Shown here: positions 1 to 6,024 of the stretch, piece after piece | Position numbering within the stretch: position 1 is the first letter of the stretch | Layout: every line of letters begins with the position of its first letter | NCBI GenBank assembly: GCA_902496005.1 | Contig: CABUZI010000099.1 | Location: 1 to 6,062 of the forward strand | Length of the DNA stretch: 6,062 nt | Direction: 5' to 3' | Source: an uncultured Collinsella sp. | GTDB taxonomy: Bacteria > Actinomycetota > Coriobacteriia > Coriobacteriales > Coriobacteriaceae | The notes under the pieces: model-generated | Seen by the model: only the letters and a program-made list of their open reading frames with translations | Told to the model about the DNA's origin: nothing | Database searches by the model: none | Position numbers and translations under genes: made by a program

Positions 1-8
1 AAGAGGGC

Positions 9-70
9 GCCCTCCGTGGCAAGATGGGATTTGTCCGAAGCTAAAAGGCTTTGGGTCACCGTGGACGGGC
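9..70 (+). promoter_or_regulatory. Candidate structured RNA element upstream of nagB
   Basis: No convincing gene lies in the first 214 bases. Bases 9-19 can pair with 59-70 in an 11-bp helix (GCCCTCCGTGG with CCGTGGACGGGC, C66 bulged). Inside it, 35-41 (CCGAAGC) pairs with 48-54 (GCTTTGG) over a 6-base loop. Three pairs are G-U wobbles on the plus strand (37/52, 16/62, 17/61) and would be A-C mismatches on the minus strand, so the fold fits a plus-strand transcript. It could be part of a nagB leader or the 3' end of an upstream transcript cut by the window edge. A short frame ending in TAA at 42-44 might be the tail of an upstream gene, but 13 codons are too few to judge. I do not recognise a known riboswitch or ribozyme class. 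Confidence 0.35.
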
Positions 71-125
71 AGGGGCCTCGACGCGGTTAGACACGAGACA
101 CATACATTACGCGACCTCGCCCTGG

Positions 126-189
126 TGGCCGCACACGTTGGTTGCGGCCGACGCGGGCCGCGGGCAAGTGCTTGTAAGGGAGCCTTGCC
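126..189 (+). promoter_or_regulatory. Mutually exclusive hairpins in the nagB leader
   Basis: GGCCGCA (127-133) pairs perfectly with TGCGGCC (143-149) over a 9-base loop, and T126-G150 can add a wobble pair. The right arm GCGGCC (144-149) can instead pair with GGCCGC (156-161). The two hairpins therefore cannot form together. A third possible stem joins GGCAAG (163-168) with CTTGCC (184-189), just before the nagB Shine-Dalgarno. There is no U-tract, so a transcription terminator is unlikely. Translational control or simple leader structure are the alternatives. In GC-rich DNA short stems arise by chance, so this is tentative. Confidence 0.3.
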
Positions 190-202
190 TCTCTTGTACG
201 AG

Positions 203-208
203 AAAGGA
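203..208 (+). promoter_or_regulatory. Shine-Dalgarno site of nagB
   Basis: AAAGGA lies 6 bases before the ATG at 215. It fixes that ATG as the start, although the same frame stays open upstream to the edge of the window. Confidence 0.8.
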
Positions 209-214
209 CGCGTA

Positions 215-943
215 ATGAAGATCATTAAAGCTAAAGACTACGAGGATATGAGCCGCAAGGCCGCTAATATCATCTCGGCCCAGGTTATCCTCAAGCCCGA
301 CTGTGTGCTGGGCCTTGCCACCGGCTCCACACCGATCGGTGCCTACAAGCAGCTCGCTGCTTGGTACGAGAAGGGCGACGTCGACTTTGCCGAGGTCAGC
401 ACCTATAACCTGGACGAGTATCGCGGCCTTTCGCACGACGATCCCCAGAGCTATCACTACTTCATGCGTGAGAACTTCTTCGATCACATCAACATCGACC
501 TGAACAACACGCATGTGCCCGACGGTTCCAACCCCGACGCCGCCGCTGCCTGCTCTGAGTACGACAAGATCGTCGCCGAGGCCGGTTACCCGGATCTGCA
601 GCTGCTCGGCATTGGCAACAACGGCCACATCGGCTTCAACGAGCCCGATGACCACTTCTCCAAGGGCACGCACTGCGTCGACCTCACCGAGAGCACCATT
701 CAGGCCAACAGCCGCCTGTTCGACAGCATCGACGATGTTCCCCGTCAGGCCTACACCATGGGCACCCAGACCATCATGTATGCCCGCATGATCCTGGTCG
801 TCGCCAACGGCGAGGCCAAGGCTCAGGCCGTGCATGACATGTGCTATGGTCCGGTTACGCCCGAGTGCCCGGCTTCGATCCTGCAGCTGCACACCAACTG
901 CGTTGTCGTTGCCGACGAGGCCGCCCTTTCGCTCTGCGAGTAG
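215..943 (+). CDS. nagB: Glucosamine-6-phosphate deaminase NagB
   Basis: This 242-residue enzyme converts glucosamine-6-phosphate and water to fructose-6-phosphate and ammonia in the cytoplasm, the last step of amino-sugar catabolism. Family signatures are clear: the phosphate-binding GLATGSTP at 33-40, NLDEY at 65-69 with Asp67 at the place of the catalytic Asp72 of E. coli, and GIGNNGHIGFNEP at 132-144 with the catalytic His138 and Glu143. Asn136 stands where E. coli has Asp141, as I recall for B. subtilis NagB. The C-terminal stretch PVTPECPASILQLH is also typical. The length matches the short Bacillus-type enzymes rather than the 266-residue allosteric E. coli form, so the protein probably lacks GlcNAc6P activation (inference). 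The start is set by AAAGGA at 203-208. Codons are strongly biased (AAG, GTC, CTG, GGC), suggesting high expression. The gene appears to end its own transcript at the terminator at 976. No nagA or PTS gene is visible in the window. Confidence 0.97.
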   Translation: MKIIKAKDYEDMSRKAANIISAQVILKPDCVLGLATGSTPIGAYKQLAAWYEKGDVDFAEVSTYNLDEYRGLSHDDPQSYHYFMRENFFDHINIDLNNTHVPDGSNPDAAAACSEYDKIVAEAGYPDLQLLGIGNNGHIGFNEPDDHFSKGTHCVDLTESTIQANSRLFDSIDDVPRQAYTMGTQTIMYARMILVVANGEAKAQAVHDMCYGPVTPECPASILQLHTNCVVVADEAALSLCE

Positions 944-975
944 CGCGAATCCTGCAGCTCGACATAACCTTGCCT

Positions 976-1003
976 AAGGCCTCCGCTTTGCGGGGGCCTT
1001 TTT
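976..1003 (+). terminator. Intrinsic terminator of nagB
   Basis: An 11-bp stem (976-986 with 990-1000, one G-U pair) closes over a TTT loop, and the T-run at 999-1003 follows. It lies 32 bases after the nagB stop and separates nagB from the downstream regulator. Confidence 0.9.
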
Positions 1004-1027
1004 GCTATCCCTTTCCGCCCACTTGAT

Positions 1028-1287
1028 CAAAAACTTGCCGCAAGCTTGACGAATGCCGGATGTCCAACAGCTTGATTCATTCTATACCAGATTCTATGCA
1101 AAAATGCCACTAGAAGGTCGTAGACGGTAGCGGGTGCTAGGCGAGTTGAATGACATAGCTGAACCTTGTTCATCTGCGTTACACTGCCGCTTAGATGGGA
1201 CAAGCTGACAAGCTCATTTACCTGCTTAAAGACCGATTAGTCGGGGGATTAATAACAATCGGCCCTCGCTGTACAAAAACTTGCCGC
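1028..1287 (+). repeat. 14-bp exact direct repeat CAAAAACTTGCCGC
   Basis: CAAAAACTTGCCGC occurs at 1028-1041 and again at 1274-1287, start to start 246 bases apart, both within the non-coding region before the regulator. The first copy runs into the palindrome CAAGCTTG (1041-1048). The second is flanked by GTAC on both sides (1271-1274, 1292-1295 as CGTAC context). Such spaced identical words upstream of a large regulator could be operator sites, possibly for autoregulation; this is inference. Confidence 0.5.
1079..1097 (+). repeat. Heptamer direct repeat ATTCTAT x2
   Basis: ATTCTAT occurs at 1079-1085 and 1091-1097, with a 12-base period. It overlaps the weak promoter candidate (-35 at 1072, -10 at 1095). 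SARP regulators are known to bind heptameric direct repeats spaced about one helical turn apart near the -35 box, so this could be an autoregulatory site. The period is 12 rather than the usual 11, and short AT-rich words recur by chance. Confidence 0.3.
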
Positions 1288-1380
1288 TTGCGTACCAAAA
1301 GACAACCTAAAACACAAGGTCGCTCTATTCATAGCGCGGCTTGTATGGTCTTGCGGCTACAGTGTCCATACGGTCGAGTT

Positions 1381-1386
1381 GAGGAG
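1381..1386 (+). promoter_or_regulatory. Shine-Dalgarno site of the BTAD regulator
   Basis: GAGGAG lies 5 bases before the ATG at 1392. An in-frame TGA at 1380-1382 overlaps it, so no earlier start is possible in this frame. Confidence 0.85.
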
Positions 1387-1391
1387 CGGGC

Positions 1392-4391
1392 ATGGTAAAC
1401 GATTTGAGCAGTATAGACGAGCTCGAGCTGATGCCGCTGGGCGGAGGCTATATGGTGCGACGCGAACGCTTGATGAATGAGCTTATCGCCAAGGGCCGAA
1501 AGGCCGGCATCGTGGTTCTTTATGCGCCCGACGGGTTTGGGAAGACCTCGGTGCTGCTGCAGTACACCCATGAGGTTAAATGCGACCCGACGCGAGGCCC
1601 CGTGCGGATTATCGAGGCGGATCGCGCCATTGGGCGCGAGGTGTTTATGCAGCTCGAGGTGGTTACCGAAGAACTCAAAGACAAACCGCACTCCCTTATC
1701 GCGATTGATAATGTGCCAAACCTCGATCAGCACGATACCGAAGACCTCATCGACAGGATTCGCGGCCTGCGCGCTATGGGGGTAGGGGTCTTTATCTCCT
1801 GCCGTCCTTCAAATCGTCAGCTGATTCATGGGCTGGGCGATTCGGTTAAGATCAATGCGCAGATGCTTAAGGTGCATGCCTATGAGTATTCGGCGTGGGC
1901 ATCGGCGTTTTCGATCAGCACATCGCTTGACTTTTATCAGCTCACGCAGGGCGTGCCCGAGCTCGTTTCGGCATTGCAGACGGGTCTGTATGGCCAAGGT
2001 GACGTAGCCGGTCTGCTCGAAAACGAGATTGTCAACGTATATGGCGCGGCACTTGCCGATCTGGCTTCGCTCGACAATAATGCGCTGTTTTGCGTGGCAT
2101 GTCTCATGGTTTTGATGGGCGAGGGCAATATCGCAGAACTCGAGGCCTGTGGGGTGAGGCTGTCGATGGTCGACCAGTCCTATTTTGTGCGCGACTACCC
2201 GATCTTTGGCTTGGATCCCGCCGAGCGGAGTTTTACGTGTCTGGGCACGGAGGATAACGGACGCTTGCGCTTGCGTAAGTTGGTGGCCGAGGTCCGCCCC
2301 GAACTTGTTCCGAGGGCGGCCCGGATTTTGCTTAAGGCGGGCCGATGCGATGCGGCGATGGGCCTGGCGGACGCCTTTTTGGACCGTGAAGCGGTCCTTG
2401 AACTTGCTGGGCAGTATGGGGTCGATCTGGCTCTGACGGGGCACGGGGCCGATATCTGCCGAGCGGCGCTGGGCACGATCGATGCCGACGATCCGGCTCC
2501 AGAGCCAACGCCCGCCGAGGCGCTCGGCGTATATCTGGCAGCGGTCAGCGTGTCCAATACAAAGCTCGCTCGCTATATGGCATCGGTTATCGAGCGCGGG
2601 GGCGAACGGGCGGCCTGCGAAATAGACCCTGTCTCATGGAGGGTGGCCCAGACACTGACAGCTGTTTGCTATGGGGACAACGGGCTTGGGCTCCCTACGA
2701 ACCTGGCCGTGCCAGAAATCGAGACATCCCATACCGCACTCGATATGTTGTCTGCGCATATCGAGATCAAGCGATGCCTGACCGAACGGGGAGATGACGG
2801 CGGCGTTCTACAGCAGCTCAAAACGAGCAGGGCCTACGATTGCGAGCTCGACATCGTGGGGATTGTTATACGGGCCGATAGCATGCTGGTGGAGCTCTTT
2901 GACGGGTCGTTTGCGGGAACCGACGAGCGCGACGACGAGATGACGGTGGTGCGGGAGGCGCTCGACGTACGTGGGCTTAAGGCGATGGCTATCTGGGTGC
3001 GCATGGTGTTGGCGGCACGGCGGCTCCTTTCCGGCTTGCCGGTAACCGACGATGCGGCGTTCAACGAGCTCGATCGTTTTGCCGTGCGCATGCGCGACAA
3101 CCAGATTCAGCTGTTTGGCCTGTTGCTAGAAGGCTGGCAGTCGCTGGCAGAGGGACGGCCGGTTAATGCAAAGTTCCGTGCGGTCCAAGTGCTCAAACTT
3201 GCCGAGGAGTCGATTGCGTACATGCGCGATAACGCATTGCTGCTGGAGCGTGCGGCATATCTGCGTAACACCTCGATGGTTTCGGTTCGCGAGGAAGCGG
3301 AGCTACTCGATATAAGCCAGACGCAGGTTGGTGGCGCAGAAGCCTGGATGGTGGCGCTGCATTTGGCCTGTGCGGGCCGAGACAGCGACCTTGCGGCCTG
3401 GATGTCCATGAATCGTGCGGGGATTCTAGAGCCATCGTATCGGCTCTTTGCGCGCCTTGCCATGCATTGTCTGGGCGAGCCGGCGGGCAGGATACGCAAG
3501 AAGCTTCCCGTGCGCGAGCTGTCGCGGTACTCGCTGCGCGACGATTTGGAAGGGGAGGGCGAGCGTCTGTTCCAGGCTGGCGAGGTTGAAGCCGTTGATA
3601 CCATCGACCATATCGAGATTCGCATGTTTGGTGCGTTTCGCGCCGAGCGCGACGGGTTTCCCATCACGGACAAAATGTGGCGCCGCAAGAAGGCGGCGAC
3701 GCTTGCCGAGCGGCTTGCGCTGGGCATGGATGCGCTCGTCGATCGTGAGACGCTGGCCATGGAGCTGTGGCCCCATGCCGAGTTCAATAGCGCCCGCAAC
3801 AACCTGTACTCGACGATATCGCGCTTGCGGTCAGCTTTGGGACCGACGCCAGACGGCAAGTCGTGTGTGCTCATCCAAAATGAATGCATTGGGCTTAATG
3901 GCGACTACGTCAAGACCGATGTACGGCTGTTTGACCAGATAAGCCGCGAGGTTTTGGGAAATCGCACGGGTGCGCGCGGGCCCCATTTAGTTGAGCTGTG
4001 CCTTAAGATTGAGCAGCTTTATGCCGGACCGCTGTATGTTCCCAATGGCTGTAATCCCACCTACTTTTTGCGCATGCGGCGCATTATGCAGTCAAAGTAC
4101 ATCGATTGCATGATTAAGGGAGCAAATGCCGCTCTAGAAGAAAACGATCTGCAGTCGGCGATTTGGCTGGCGGAGTCGGGGCTTCGACAGGAAACGGCGC
4201 GTGAGGATATGGTGCGCTGCGCCATGCGCGTCTACAGTGCGGCGGGGCGGCGGCGCGATATCGTCGAGCTGTACAGCGGGCATATGCACCATCTGAGGGA
4301 GCAGGTCAATGGCGTGCCCGAGCCCGAGACGCGGCGTCTATACGAGCGCTTGGTGGAGGGGCGGCTCAATCGCGTGCTGGTCGAGCGATAA
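1392..4391 (+). CDS. STAND ATPase-BTAD (SARP-like) transcriptional regulator
   Basis: This 999-residue cytoplasmic protein is probably a signal-responsive, nucleotide-dependent transcription regulator. Residues 39-52 form a P-loop, APDGFGKT at 45-52 with Lys51. A Walker B-like strand SLIAIDNV ends near Asp106, and FISCRPSN at 134-141 resembles the sensor strand of MalT-type STAND ATPases. Residues from about 200 to 735 are helical and repeat-like without a clear motif, probably an effector or partner-binding scaffold. Residues about 741-840 look like an OmpR-type winged helix (IEIRMFGAFRA, RRKKAATLAERLAL, ARNNLYSTISRLRSALG). Residues about 841-990 form a BTAD domain (DVRLFDQI, AIWLAESGLRQETAREDM, MHHLREQVNG). 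AfsR/SARP proteins normally carry these DNA-binding parts at the N-terminus, so the order is inverted. There is no signal peptide or membrane segment. The reading frame is intact. Codon use is less biased than in nagB, which fits low expression. It is monocistronic, and its targets and ligand are unknown. Confidence 0.88.
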   Translation: MVNDLSSIDELELMPLGGGYMVRRERLMNELIAKGRKAGIVVLYAPDGFGKTSVLLQYTHEVKCDPTRGPVRIIEADRAIGREVFMQLEVVTEELKDKPHSLIAIDNVPNLDQHDTEDLIDRIRGLRAMGVGVFISCRPSNRQLIHGLGDSVKINAQMLKVHAYEYSAWASAFSISTSLDFYQLTQGVPELVSALQTGLYGQGDVAGLLENEIVNVYGAALADLASLDNNALFCVACLMVLMGEGNIAELEACGVRLSMVDQSYFVRDYPIFGLDPAERSFTCLGTEDNGRLRLRKLVAEVRPELVPRAARILLKAGRCDAAMGLADAFLDREAVLELAGQYGVDLALTGHGADICRAALGTIDADDPAPEPTPAEALGVYLAAVSVSNTKLARYMASVIERGGERAACEIDPVSWRVAQTLTAVCYGDNGLGLPTNLAVPEIETSHTALDMLSAHIEIKRCLTERGDDGGVLQQLKTSRAYDCELDIVGIVIRADSMLVELFDGSFAGTDERDDEMTVVREALDVRGLKAMAIWVRMVLAARRLLSGLPVTDDAAFNELDRFAVRMRDNQIQLFGLLLEGWQSLAEGRPVNAKFRAVQVLKLAEESIAYMRDNALLLERAAYLRNTSMVSVREEAELLDISQTQVGGAEAWMVALHLACAGRDSDLAAWMSMNRAGILEPSYRLFARLAMHCLGEPAGRIRKKLPVRELSRYSLRDDLEGEGERLFQAGEVEAVDTIDHIEIRMFGAFRAERDGFPITDKMWRRKKAATLAERLALGMDALVDRETLAMELWPHAEFNSARNNLYSTISRLRSALGPTPDGKSCVLIQNECIGLNGDYVKTDVRLFDQISREVLGNRTGARGPHLVELCLKIEQLYAGPLYVPNGCNPTYFLRMRRIMQSKYIDCMIKGANAALEENDLQSAIWLAESGLRQETAREDMVRCAMRVYSAAGRRRDIVELYSGHMHHLREQVNGVPEPETRRLYERLVEGRLNRVLVER

Positions 4392-4423
4392 AAAACGGGC
4401 GCCCGAAGTACTTGGGCACCCGT
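4390..4423 (-). terminator. Intrinsic terminator of the yhbY transcript
   Basis: ACGGG (4395-4399) pairs with CCCGT (4419-4423) and GCCC (4401-4404) with GGGC (4414-4417), separated by one C-A mismatch. On the minus strand the hairpin is followed by six Ts (4395-4390), while the plus-strand side continues AAGCTTG without a U-run. It therefore mainly terminates transcription from the yhbY side. The A-run overlaps the TAA stop of the regulator (4389-4391), so the convergent genes share this site. Partial stopping of the regulator transcript by the stem is possible. Confidence 0.8.
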
Positions 4424-4460
4424 AAGCTTGCCATGTGTTGGCTCGCCGGATCATTGACTC

Positions 4461-4760
4461 TTAGACGAGCTTGATCTTCTCGATGTCCTTGCGCGAGGAC
4501 TCGCGATACAGCGAGAACTTGCGGCCGATGACCTGGACGACCTCGGCGTGGCAGCGCTCAGCGAGCTCTTCGGCGGCTTCGCGGGCGGAAAGGCTGGAGC
4601 CATCGAGCACGGAGCACTTAACGAGCTCGTGCTTCTCCAGGTAGGCGACCGTCTGCTCGACGGTGCCCTCGTTGACGTCGGACTTGCCGATGATGATGGC
4701 GGGGTTGAGGTGATGGGCCATGCTGCGAAGCTGCTTGACCTGGGCTCCTGTCAGTGCCAT
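4461..4760 (-). CDS. yhbY: Ribosome assembly RNA-binding protein YhbY (CRM domain)
   Basis: This 99-residue protein is a single CRM (CRS1-YhbY) domain, a family that binds pre-50S ribosomal particles in bacteria (YhbY in E. coli, YqeI in B. subtilis). Family features are LTGAQVKQLRSMAHHLNPAIIIGK at the start (Leu3 to Lys26), the ELVKCSVLD strand near 45-53 and VQVIGRKFSLYRES near 75-88, ending in a lysine-rich tail. Length agrees with the usual 95-100 residues. I chose the ATG at 4760 because the family begins with M-x-L-T/S. A GTG at 4793 would add 11 unusual residues. The Shine-Dalgarno of the ATG is weak, only a purine-rich AGAAAGCGAGAA stretch. The GxxG-type loop reads GKSD at 25-28, where relatives such as YqeI have GKGG. 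The gene lies 158 bases downstream of the methyltransferase on the same strand. Confidence 0.93.
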   Translation of the reverse strand: MALTGAQVKQLRSMAHHLNPAIIIGKSDVNEGTVEQTVAYLEKHELVKCSVLDGSSLSAREAAEELAERCHAEVVQVIGRKFSLYRESSRKDIEKIKLV

Positions 4761-4918
4761 GGGTTCTCGCTTTCTATGTATGGGGCGCCCCACGATGGGG
4801 CCTTAATCTACGTGAGCTGTCCCACGATAGCGCAGGAACGGTGCGGTGTGGAGCGCGTTTGCCCAGTTCAAAAAGAATGCGGATGCCGAGTGAGTGGGCG
4901 GTGCGGGCTGCGAACAGG
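4761..4918 (-). promoter_or_regulatory. Spacer between the methyltransferase gene and yhbY, with GC-rich hairpin
   Basis: No gene fits here. On the minus strand CCCC (4800-4797) can pair with GGGG (4791-4788) over ATCGT, and GGGG can alternatively pair with CCCC in the 10-bp palindrome GGGGCGCCCC (4782-4791). These lie just upstream of the yhbY start and could affect its translation. A T-run (minus strand of 4871-4875) follows the methyltransferase stop, but I find no good stem before it. No strong promoter is visible, so yhbY may be read through from the methyltransferase gene. Confidence 0.3.
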
Positions 4919-5806
4919 CTATGAGCTGGGCGCAGAGACCGGCTCCCATGCAATAAACGCCCAACGAACCTTGCGGACGTGGTCGAGCATGTAGCGTCCC
5001 TGCGGCACACCCTTGGAGCCCGGCTCACCGGCATGGGGGTTCTCAATCATGTGTTGAGCGATGTAGTCGCGCAGGCGGTCGATCTTATCCTCGTTGCCAT
5101 GCTCGAGCATACGGGAAAAATCCGCTACGCCTGCCTCAAGGCTATCGAAGGTATCGCGACGAGGCGATTCAAAGTACGTAACCTGCGGCAGGGCGCCCAT
5201 TTGAATGAGGATGTTGAAGGCGTACACAAAGCCATTACTGCAGGTAACCGAGGCACCAATGGCGTTCATCAGGTGCAGATCATAGCGCGGGCTGGAGTTG
5301 GCGACCATCGTGACAGCACAACGCCGACGAGCCGTACGATCAAGCTTGGCAAGCGCGCCTTTTAGGTTGGTCGTCGTAACCGACCGACTGGCAAAGGCAA
5401 CATCCACCGCCTTCGCGACCGGTCCAACCAAATCCCAATCATCATCCCAAGCAAGCTCAAGCGGCGTTATGCGCCCCTCGAGCCCGTAGTACTCAATACC
5501 GGCATCAAGCGTGCCCAACATGGCAGGGGAAAAATCAGCGGCAATCACGGGATGTCCGTCTTGCGCAAGCGGAATGGCAATCGACCCAGCCCCACACCCC
5601 ATATCGAGCACCGACTCGCCGGGCTCAAGCGCCAACAGCTTTATAAAATCCCGAGCATAAGGAGCAGTCTCCAACGGCCGAAAATGCCGAGCCCTTTTAT
5701 CCCACTCAAAAGAATCATCAGCCCGCCGCCGATCAGCTTGCAGACGCATCCACTCCTGATTCCAATCAGCAGAAAGAAGCTCAGAGCGAGCATCCCCATC
5801 AACCAC
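4919..5806 (-). CDS. Class I SAM-dependent methyltransferase, substrate unknown
   Basis: This 295-residue cytoplasmic protein has a Rossmann-type methyltransferase core. Motif I is VLDMGCGAG at 66-74, and the strand-2 acidic residue is Asp91 in VIAADFSPAML. ELAWDDDW (117-124) may contain the next cofactor-pocket strand, and the strand-4 motif is probably VDVAFASRSV (134-143). The N-terminal WNQEW...RRADDSFEWDKRARHF region is a helical cap. The region after about 170 (YDLHLMNAIG, YAFNILIQMGALPQV, DKIDRLRDYIAQHM, YMLDHVRKVRWAFIAWEP) gives no substrate clue. A GTG start at 5806 is supported by AGGAGG 7 bases upstream. It is followed on the same strand by yhbY without a clear terminator. A 7-bp terminator lies just before its ribosome site, so its expression may depend on readthrough or a very close promoter. 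Identification as a methyltransferase is firm; any specific substrate would be a guess. Confidence 0.88.
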   Translation of the reverse strand: MVDGDARSELLSADWNQEWMRLQADRRRADDSFEWDKRARHFRPLETAPYARDFIKLLALEPGESVLDMGCGAGSIAIPLAQDGHPVIAADFSPAMLGTLDAGIEYYGLEGRITPLELAWDDDWDLVGPVAKAVDVAFASRSVTTTNLKGALAKLDRTARRRCAVTMVANSSPRYDLHLMNAIGASVTCSNGFVYAFNILIQMGALPQVTYFESPRRDTFDSLEAGVADFSRMLEHGNEDKIDRLRDYIAQHMIENPHAGEPGSKGVPQGRYMLDHVRKVRWAFIAWEPVSAPSS

Positions 5807-5813
5807 GGGCTAA

Positions 5814-5819
5814 CCTCCT
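5814..5819 (-). promoter_or_regulatory. Shine-Dalgarno site of the methyltransferase gene
   Basis: On the minus strand AGGAGG lies 7 bases before the GTG at 5806, which decides in favour of that non-ATG start. It lies only 6 bases after the T-run of the terminator at 5826-5857. Confidence 0.85.
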
Positions 5820-5825
5820 AGCAAC

Positions 5826-5857
5826 AAAAAAGCGACTCCCCCCAAAAGAAGAGCCGC
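5826..5857 (-). terminator. Intrinsic terminator or attenuator before the methyltransferase gene
   Basis: On the minus strand GCGGCTC (5857-5851) pairs with GAGTCGC (5838-5832) over a 12-base loop and is followed by six Ts (5831-5826). One pair is a G-U wobble that would be a C-A mismatch on the plus strand, which supports minus-strand function. It may end a small transcript from further upstream, or act as an attenuator that methyltransferase transcripts must pass. The stem is short and the loop rather long, so efficiency may be moderate. Confidence 0.65.
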
Positions 5858-5863
5858 AACCAG

Positions 5864-5872
5864 CATATATCA
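5864..5872 (-). promoter_or_regulatory. Possible extended -10 promoter for the methyltransferase gene
   Basis: On the minus strand TGATATATG contains TATATG as a -10 (four of six consensus positions) with a TG one base upstream, the extended -10 arrangement. No convincing -35 lies 16-18 bases further up. Transcription would start near 5857, exactly at the base of the terminator-like hairpin, giving a transcript with a 5'-terminal stem-loop. The evidence is one short motif. Confidence 0.25.
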
Positions 5873-5879
5873 GAAAGAA

Positions 5880-6024
5880 CCGATCCAACGCCAAACCGCC
5901 ACACCAGCCAAGTGGTGCAGGAGCGAAGCAACTGCAACCGGGATAGAACCCAACCGAGGTCCCGTTGTGCGGGAGCCCCGGGGAGGGCAAATATATAAGG
6001 TCGCCTGCTCGGACAGTCCTGACT
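5880..6024 (-). ncRNA. Candidate structured RNA or leader upstream of the methyltransferase gene
   Basis: No gene is supported here: the open frame on the minus strand lacks a ribosome site and its product looks like translated non-coding DNA. On the minus strand bases 5981-5954 form an 11-bp hairpin with one bulged C (CCGGGG-C-TCCCG, loop CACAA, CGGGACCTCGG). One pair is a G-U wobble only on the minus strand. Two further hairpins, 5902-5906 with 5913-5917 and 5914-5920 with 5932-5939, share bases and cannot form together. The terminator at 5826-5857 follows. This pattern fits a small RNA or an attenuated leader. I do not recognise a known riboswitch or housekeeping RNA, and its 5' end may lie outside the window. 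Confidence 0.35.

Larger units (their letters stand above)
1004..1391 (+). promoter_or_regulatory. Long non-coding region upstream of the BTAD regulator
   Basis: These 388 bases hold no supportable gene; a 67-codon frame at 1195-1398 has no Shine-Dalgarno and low-complexity content. The region is less GC-rich than its surroundings and presumably carries the regulator promoter. The best sigma-A-like pair I can point to is TTGATT (1072-1077), a 17-base spacer and TATGCA (1095-1100), which is weak. An alternative is CTGACA at 1205-1210 without a good -10. Inverted repeats occur at CCGATT/AATCGG (1233-1238, 1257-1262) and GTATGG/CCATAC (1343-1348, 1366-1371), the latter just before the start codon. 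A promoter near 1072 would imply a leader of nearly 290 bases. The exact promoter is unresolved. Confidence 0.4.

Noticed and set aside
2..214. The nagB frame stays open upstream to the window edge, allowing starts at 125 or earlier.
   Set aside because: The extra residues match nothing in the family, AAAGGA precedes the ATG at 215, and a 242-residue product is the normal length. The open frame reflects GC-rich DNA.
107..892. Long minus-strand reading frame antisense to nagB (261 codons).
   Set aside because: It is a mirror of the codon bias of nagB, with a Val/Gly/Ala-rich product and no ribosome site.
1195..1398. 67-codon frame before the regulator.
   Set aside because: No Shine-Dalgarno, no recognisable protein character, and it overlaps the regulator start and its ribosome site.
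3107..3889. 260-codon minus-strand frame inside the regulator gene.
   Set aside because: Its product is Ser/Arg-rich, typical of a shadow frame, while the plus-strand frame has clear domains.
4548..4994. 148-codon plus-strand frame antisense to yhbY.
   Set aside because: The yhbY frame on the other strand is conserved and this one is only its complement.
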